Assembly (NCBI GenBank): GCA_017435365.1
Contig: JAFSFD010000049.1
Coordinates: 1-56,005 of the forward strand
Source: Akkermansia sp.
GTDB taxonomy: Bacteria > Verrucomicrobiota > Verrucomicrobiia > Verrucomicrobiales > Akkermansiaceae
DNA: 56,005 bases
Direction: 5' to 3'
Each line of letters begins with the position of its first letter. The first letter of the stretch is position 1. The notes below the pieces were generated by a model that searched no databases, was not told the origin of the DNA, and saw nothing but the letters and a program-made list of their open reading frames with translations. The position numbers and the translations under genes are program-made. This document shows, one piece after another, positions 51,978-56,005 of the stretch.

Positions 51978-53357
51978 TTATTCCTCATCGAAATCCGGTT
52001 CCTCTGCGCCATCCGCAAAGAGCTCGTAGGCGATGGAATCCACGATTTCCACCTCGGCAAACTCACCCACAGGGAGGGCGGGGTCCACATGGATGGTGCC
52101 ATCGACATCCGGGGCATCCCAGGGGCCGCGGGCAATGCCTGGAGCATCCACAAGCACGCGCATGCGGGTGCCGATGCTCTCCTGCCCGATTTCGTCCGCA
52201 ATGCCGGCCAGGAGCATGGAAAGCTCGTTGCTGCGGCGCTTCTTCGTAGCGTGGTGCACCTGGTTCTTCATCCTGGCGGCCAGGGAACCTTCCTCCTTGG
52301 AATAGGGGAACACGCCCGCGCGCTCGAAGCGGAATTCCTTGATGAACTCGCGGAGCTCAGCGTGGTTCTCCTCCGTCTCGCCGGGCAGGCCGGAGATGAA
52401 GGTGGTACGCAGGCCGATGCCCGGCACCGCCGCGCGGATATCGCGGATGAGATTACGGATGTAATCACCATCCGTCTTGCGGCGCATGGAGTCCAGGATA
52501 CCATCCGCAATGTGCTGCAAGGGGATATCCACATACTTCACCACCTTCTCGCACTGCGCAAAGGTATCGATGAGCTCGCGGCTCCAGTGGGCGGGGTGGG
52601 TGTAGAGCACGCGAATCCAGAAATCGCCGGGGATGGCGTTAATCTCGCGCAAAAGACTGGCCAGCGATTCACCGCGGGAGGAATCCACCCCGGCGGTCTT
52701 GCTGCCGCGCTTCTCCCACTTATCCATGCCGTAATAAGTGGTATCCTGGGCAATGAGGTTGATTTCCCTGGCCCCCTGCTCCACCCAGTGGCGCACTTCC
52801 TTCAAGATATTGGCCTGCGGGCGGCTGCGGTGGCCGCCGCGGATGCGCGGAATCACGCAGTAGGCGCAGGCGTGGTTGCAGCCCTCGGCAATCTTCACAT
52901 AGGCATAATGCGGCGGCGATATGAGCTTGCGCGGCACCCCCCAGTCCGGCAGGTAGGTGGAAACCTTGCTGGTGTAGCACTTTTCCGCCGTACCGTTCAG
53001 GCAGGCAGTGGCAATCTCCGCCACGCGGGTGATTTCATCCACCCCCATGAAGCAGGCCACCTCGGGCATCTCCTTGGCCAGTTCCTTCGCATAACGCTGG
53101 GAAAGGCAGCCGGCCACGATAATCTGCTGCTCCGCCGGGGCATCTCCCGCCTCGCGGGCACGCACGGCATCGAAAATGGTATTGATGGCCTCCTCCTTCG
53201 CGGGGTCGATGAAACCGCAGGTATTGATGATGAGCACATCGGCCTCCCCCGGCTCCACCTGGCGGAACCCGGCGGCCTCCATGCAGCCGGCCATGTGTTC
53301 GGAATCCACCTGATTCTTGGCACAACCCAGGGATATAAGAGCGAAGGATGCGTTCAT
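51978..53357 (-). CDS. rimO: Ribosomal protein S12 methylthiotransferase RimO
   Basis: A 459-residue radical-SAM enzyme that adds a methylthio group to Asp of ribosomal protein S12. The N-terminal UPF0004 domain has SLGCAKNQVDSE, INTCGFI and VAGCLSQRY, whose cysteines hold one Fe-S cluster. The radical SAM cluster is in CNHACAYCVIPRIRGGHRSR. A C-terminal TRAM domain contains DAPDVDGTIHVDP, which favours RimO over MiaB. It is monocistronic. The heptad and R1 repeats lie upstream of its start. Confidence 0.94.
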   Translation of the reverse strand: MNASFALISLGCAKNQVDSEHMAGCMEAAGFRQVEPGEADVLIINTCGFIDPAKEEAINTIFDAVRAREAGDAPAEQQIIVAGCLSQRYAKELAKEMPEVACFMGVDEITRVAEIATACLNGTAEKCYTSKVSTYLPDWGVPRKLISPPHYAYVKIAEGCNHACAYCVIPRIRGGHRSRPQANILKEVRHWVEQGAREINLIAQDTTYYGMDKWEKRGSKTAGVDSSRGESLASLLREINAIPGDFWIRVLYTHPAHWSRELIDTFAQCEKVVKYVDIPLQHIADGILDSMRRKTDGDYIRNLIRDIRAAVPGIGLRTTFISGLPGETEENHAELREFIKEFRFERAGVFPYSKEEGSLAARMKNQVHHATKKRRSNELSMLLAGIADEIGQESIGTRMRVLVDAPGIARGPWDAPDVDGTIHVDPALPVGEFAEVEIVDSIAYELFADGAEEPDFDEE

Positions 53358-53412
53358 GCGCGCATTATACCCGCGAACTGCCCCGGAAGCAAGTCAAATG
53401 GAAATTTAACAG

Positions 53413-53440
53413 AATTGACAATTGACGAGTGACTATTGAC
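53413..53440. repeat. Heptanucleotide repeat (AATTGAC type)
   Basis: AATTGAC, AATTGAC, GAGTGAC, TATTGAC in phase, followed directly by an R1 copy. The unit is the reverse complement of the one beside leuA (GTCAATT). Confidence 0.7.
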
Positions 53441-53445
53441 AATTG

Positions 53446-53541
53446 GGAACTCTGTCGGAGCACGGGACTTCAGTCCCGAAATAACGGTGCTTCCAATCGG
53501 GACTGAAGTCCCGTGCTCCGACAACGACAAACATCAATTTA
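53446..53541 (-). repeat. R1 repeat, full inverted copy
   Basis: A complete copy in the opposite orientation to those around the helicase: GGAACTCTGTCGG flank, both arms, the standard loop, and ACAACGACAAACATCAATTT at the end. It lies between rimO and the GGGtGRT gene. Confidence 0.9.
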
Positions 53542-53603
53542 GTGAGTTTTTAGAAGTTCCAGTTGATGTTTCGGCAAAACATCTCACCAACCATAACCGC
53601 ACC

Positions 53604-53640
53604 CAAAAGCACACCCCGCCCTGCGAACTGCAGAGCGGGG
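53604..53640 (-). terminator. Intrinsic terminator of the GGGtGRT operon
   Basis: A stem CCCCGCCCTG/CAGAGCGGGG (53614-53623 with 53631-53640, one mismatch) is followed on the minus strand by TGTGCTTTTGGG. Confidence 0.75.
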
Positions 53641-53674
53641 CGGCTTGGGAAGTTATGGGTAAACCCGGCTGGAT

Positions 53675-54676
53675 TTACTTGTTCATGGCTTCCTCGATGG
53701 CCACAGCCACGGAAACGGTGGCACCGACCATGGGGTTGTTGCCCATGCCGATGAGGCCCATCATTTCCACGTGAGCGGGCACGGAGGAGGAGCCGGCGAA
53801 CTGGGCATCGCTGTGCATGCGACCCAGGGTGTCGGTCATACCATAGGAGGCGGGACCGGCGGCCATGTTGTCCGGGTGCAGGGTACGGCCCGTGCCACCA
53901 CCGGAGGCCACGGAGAAGTACTTCTTGCCGGCAAGCACGCATTCCTTCTTGTAGGTGCCGGCCACCGGGTGCTGGAAGCGGGTGGGGTTGGTGGAGTTGC
54001 CGGTGATGGAAACGTCCACGCCCTCAAGCCACATGATGGCCACGCCTTCGCGCACATCATCGGCGCCGTAGCAGTTCACCTTGGAGCGCTCGCCGTCGGA
54101 GAATGCCTTCTTGCTCACCACTTCCACCTTGCCGGTGGCGTAGTCGAACTTGGTCTGGCAGTAGGTGAAGCCGTTGATACGGGAGATGATGTAGGCGGCG
54201 TCCTTGCCAAGGCCGTTCAGGATGACGCGGAGCGGCTTCTGGCGCACCTTGTTGGCGGAGCGGGCGATACCGATGGCGCCTTCAGCGGCGGCAAAGGACT
54301 CGTGACCGGCCAGGAAGCAGAAGCACTCGGTCTCCTCACGCAGAAGCATGGCAGCCAGGTTGCCGTGGCCCAGACCCACCTTGCGGTCATCGGCCACAGA
54401 GCCGGGGATGCAGAAAGCCTGCAGGCCTTCGCCGATAGCCTCGGCAGCGTCGGCAGCCTTGGTGCAACCCTTCTTGATGGCGATGGCGGCGCCTACGGTG
54501 TAGGCCCAGCCGGCGTTCTCGAAGGCGATGTTCTGGATACCGCGCACGATTTCGCGCACGTCGATACCCTTGTCGAGGCAAACCTTCTCGGCTTCCTCGC
54601 AGGAGCTGATACCGTACTGAGCAAGAACCGGAAGGATCTGGTCGATACGACGGGAATAAGATTCAAAAAGAGGCAT
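53675..54676 (-). CDS. GGGtGRT protein, function unknown
   Basis: A 333-residue protein of the family named after its GGGTGRT motif, seen here in SVASGGGTGRTLHPDNMAAG. Other notable segments are FLAGHESFAAAEGAIGIARS and GLIGMGNNPMVGATVSVAVA near the C-terminus. The many Gly-rich loops suggest a nucleotide- or metallocofactor-binding fold, but no activity is established. Members typically sit beside a NifU-like scaffold gene in anaerobes, as here, 26 bp downstream of that gene. It is last in the operon and has a terminator. Confidence 0.85.
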   Translation of the reverse strand: MPLFESYSRRIDQILPVLAQYGISSCEEAEKVCLDKGIDVREIVRGIQNIAFENAGWAYTVGAAIAIKKGCTKAADAAEAIGEGLQAFCIPGSVADDRKVGLGHGNLAAMLLREETECFCFLAGHESFAAAEGAIGIARSANKVRQKPLRVILNGLGKDAAYIISRINGFTYCQTKFDYATGKVEVVSKKAFSDGERSKVNCYGADDVREGVAIMWLEGVDVSITGNSTNPTRFQHPVAGTYKKECVLAGKKYFSVASGGGTGRTLHPDNMAAGPASYGMTDTLGRMHSDAQFAGSSSVPAHVEMMGLIGMGNNPMVGATVSVAVAIEEAMNK

Positions 54677-54702
54677 AATCTTGTTCTATGTTTAGGGGTT
54701 CT

Positions 54703-55395
54703 TTACTCGTGGCGGGGGTCGATGTACTTGGCGGCATCAGCAAAACGGCCGTAGGAACCGGTGTGCTTCTTCACGGCCTCGTTGGCGTCCATACCCTTCT
54801 TGATGTCTTCCATCATCGGGCCCATCTTCACATACTGGTAACCGGTGATTTCGCCATCGGCATCCAGTGCAAGCTTGGTGATGTAGCCTTCTGCCAGCTC
54901 CAGGTAGCGGGCACCCTTGGCCAGCGTGCCGTAGAGCGTGCCGGTCTGGGAGCGCAGACCCTTGCCCAGGTCCTCAAGACCGGCGCCGATGGGCAGACCA
55001 CCCTCAGAGTAGGCACTCTGGGTGCGGCCGTACACGATCTGGAGGAAGAGTTCGCGCATGGCGGTGTTGATGGCGTCGCACACGAGGTCAGTGTTCAGCG
55101 CCTCGAGCACGGTCTTGCCGGGGAGAATTTCAGAGGCCATAGCGGCGGAGTGGGTCATGCCGGAGCAGCCGATGGTTTCGACCAGAGCCTCCTGGATGAT
55201 ACCCTGCTTCACATTGAGGGTCAGCTTGCAAGCGCCCTGCTGGGGAGCGCACCAACCCACACCGTGGGTCAGGCCGGAGATGTCCTCAATCTTGGTGGAT
55301 TGCGTCCAGGCACCCTCCTGAGGAATGGGGGCGGGGCCGTGATTGCAGCCCTTCTTGACGCAACACATCTGTTCGACTTCGTGTGTGTACTGCAT
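54703..55395 (-). CDS. NifU-like iron-sulfur scaffold-type protein
   Basis: A 230-residue protein. The N-terminal Cys pair and third Cys (Cys11, Cys12, Cys17 in CCVKKGCNHG) precede a NifU/IscU-like domain with GWCAPQQGACKLTL, ETIGCSGMTHSAAMASEIL and GKTVLEALNTDLVCDAI, where the middle segment matches the scaffold's GC.(S)..S.SM...L pattern. The last 100 residues, ending AAKYIDPRHE, are specific to the GGGtGRT-associated type. The start at 55395 (MQYTHEVEQM) is preceded by TAATTACCATT with no clear ribosome-binding site. The upstream extension to 55590 overlaps repeats and is not coding. It is first in the two-gene operon. Confidence 0.83.
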   Translation of the reverse strand: MQYTHEVEQMCCVKKGCNHGPAPIPQEGAWTQSTKIEDISGLTHGVGWCAPQQGACKLTLNVKQGIIQEALVETIGCSGMTHSAAMASEILPGKTVLEALNTDLVCDAINTAMRELFLQIVYGRTQSAYSEGGLPIGAGLEDLGKGLRSQTGTLYGTLAKGARYLELAEGYITKLALDADGEITGYQYVKMGPMMEDIKKGMDANEAVKKHTGSYGRFADAAKYIDPRHE

Positions 55396-55467
55396 AATGG
55401 TAATTATGTTGTGATGTAGAAAACGCTCGGCACCGGCAACGCGTTCCGGTGATACCTTGCTGCCGCT

Positions 55468-55473
55468 ATTATA
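55468..55473 (-). promoter_or_regulatory. -10 box of the scaffold/GGGtGRT operon
   Basis: A consensus TATAAT on the minus strand, about 72 nt upstream of the ATG. A -35 box is not convincing. The leader can form a CACCGG/CCGGTG stem (55433-55453), which might influence expression. Confidence 0.45.
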
Positions 55474-55513
55474 GCGCTTTTTCCAAAAGATGCGAGCATA
55501 AAATATGTTTGCA

Positions 55514-55632
55514 TGAGCACTCTTCTTCAAAATGCAGCTGATATTTCCATTTCTTACAAATTCTCCGGGATACATGTGGCCGCCGACCACACCTGTCCCA
55601 AAGTTTGAGTACGGAGCTCGATAAATTGGAAT
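55514..55632 (+). repeat. R2 and R3 repeat modules
   Basis: An R2 stretch (TCTTCTTCAAAATGCAGCTG, 55521-55540) is followed by R3 (GTCCCAAAGTTTGAGTAC, 55595-55612) and the junction GGAGCTCGATAAATTGG. At 32122 the same R3 leads into R1; here it leads straight into the hairpin array. Confidence 0.7.
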
Positions 55633-55818
55633 TTGGCGAAGCCAAATTCCAATCCCTCATGCGTCAGCGTGAGGGATTTCATACATGCCGCAGGCATGTA
55701 TTTCATGCACAGCGCCAGCTGTGCTTTCATACCGCTGCGAGCAGCGGTATTTACATACTTGCGATAGCAAGTATTTCATTGAGCGAAGCGACTAGTTACC
55801 GCTGCATTAGCAGCGGTA
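55625..55818 (+). repeat. Tandem hairpin array with constant linker
   Basis: At least seven small hairpins with unrelated stems: GGAATTTGGC/GCCAAATTCC (55628-55650), ATCCCTCATGC/GCGTGAGGGAT (55652-55677), ATACATGCC/GGCATGTAT (55681-55701), GCACAGC/GCTGTGC (55707-55724), ATACCGCTGC/GCAGCGGTAT (55729-55750), ATACTTGC/GCAAGTAT (55755-55774) and TACCGCTGC/GCAGCGGTA (55797-55818). Loops are 2-4 nt. Linkers are mostly TTTCAT or TTTACAT. No protein gene is supported here. Confidence 0.85.
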
Positions 55819-55970
55819 CTGCCGTTTTTTTTGCAATGCATTGTCCATAAGCGCACAATGGGACACCTAAAGCACATGATTTTTTCCCAGGGAAGGCTAA
55901 TTTATTATGCGACTGCCCATTGGATGTACCGCTGCTAATGCAGCGGTAACTAGTCGCTTCGCTCAATGAA
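55775..55970. repeat. 45-bp perfect inverted repeat around a 106-bp centre
   Basis: The segment 55775-55819 (TTCATTGAGCGAAGCGACTA and onward through the TACCGCTGC hairpin) recurs exactly as its reverse complement at 55926-55970. Between them lies a 106-bp AT-rich centre with a T8 run and a CAATGGG/CCCATTG pairing (55855-55861 with 55916-55922). The centre has no supported gene. Confidence 0.85.
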
Positions 55971-56005
55971 TTACACCGGCAGAGCCGGTGTATGTAAATA
56001 CCACA
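55926..56005 (-). repeat. Second hairpin array, inverted, cut by the window end
   Basis: Reading on the minus strand, hairpin ACACCGGC/GCCGGTGT (55973-55991) with a TATTTACAT linker precedes the shared block. The final bases start another stem, so the array continues beyond the window. Confidence 0.75.

Noticed and set aside
55625..55818. CRISPR array
   Set aside because: There is no constant repeat with unique spacers of equal length; the varying part is self-complementary and the constant part is only 5-7 nt.
55605..55850. An 81-codon frame starting in the R3 module
   Set aside because: It runs through the hairpin array, so its residues are just translated palindromes and linkers.

Overview
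The window looks like a chromosomal segment of a gut-type member of the Verrucomicrobiota, most likely Akkermansia-like (Akkermansiaceae). The clues are a secreted GH109-type alpha-N-acetylgalactosaminidase, a secreted sialate O-acetylesterase, very large beta-helix surface proteins (one ending in a PEP-CTERM tail, one in an autotransporter barrel), a weak and inconsistent use of Shine-Dalgarno sites, and a GC-rich coding style. The species cannot be fixed from sequence reading alone. I saw no rRNA, tRNA or CRISPR array.

Layout. 1-3156: intergenic repeat block, then an autotransporter on the minus strand, divergent from rpoN (sigma-54, 3608-4900). 4920-7705: lpxR-like lipid A deacylase, resB-like and ccsA-like cytochrome c maturation genes in one minus-strand unit. 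7758-9272: ybeY, tadA and an unknown gene. 9401-9943: a GNAT acetyltransferase, followed by about 660 bp with no assignable gene. 10605-12512: ispA-like prenyl synthase and asd. 12734-17763: a plus-strand run of parvulin-type isomerase, aroA, dnaG and a COG3910-like ATPase. 17989-23628: a 1879-residue SF1 helicase with DUF4011, transglutaminase-like and nuclease-like parts, bracketed by two near-identical direct copies of a palindromic repeat. 23882-25405: sialate O-acetylesterase. 25546-30106: rpsN, FmdB-like zinc ribbon, CorC/HlyC protein, a membrane protein, an MTA/SAH-type deaminase and a DEDDh exonuclease. 30266-35738: GH109, gamma carbonic anhydrase-like protein, ilvH, pth and leuA, all on the minus strand. 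35891-38736: ferritin, then tonB-exbB-exbD-like genes on the plus strand. 38963-47809: a 2948-residue surface protein with an S6 (SPATE/IgA-protease-like) serine protease head and a PEP-CTERM tail. 47954-53357: lysS, an NAD(P)-binding epimerase-like protein with its GbsR-type regulator, an unknown gene, and rimO. 53675-55395: the GGGtGRT protein and its NifU-like partner. 55625 to the end: an array of tiny unrelated hairpins joined by a constant linker.

Functionally, housekeeping genes (translation, replication, aromatic, branched-chain and lysine-family amino acid synthesis, isoprenoids) alternate with host-facing genes for mucin glycan use and the envelope. Three layers of non-coding repeats run through the gaps: a dispersed 25-bp-arm palindrome (R1, about ten whole or partial copies, mostly at gene 3' ends), heptanucleotide tandem repeats at seven places, and the hairpin array. 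Many promoters can be read by eye (TTGACN, 16-17 bp, TATAAT-like), and in six cases the -10 box sits only 5-10 nt before the start codon, implying leaderless or nearly leaderless transcripts.
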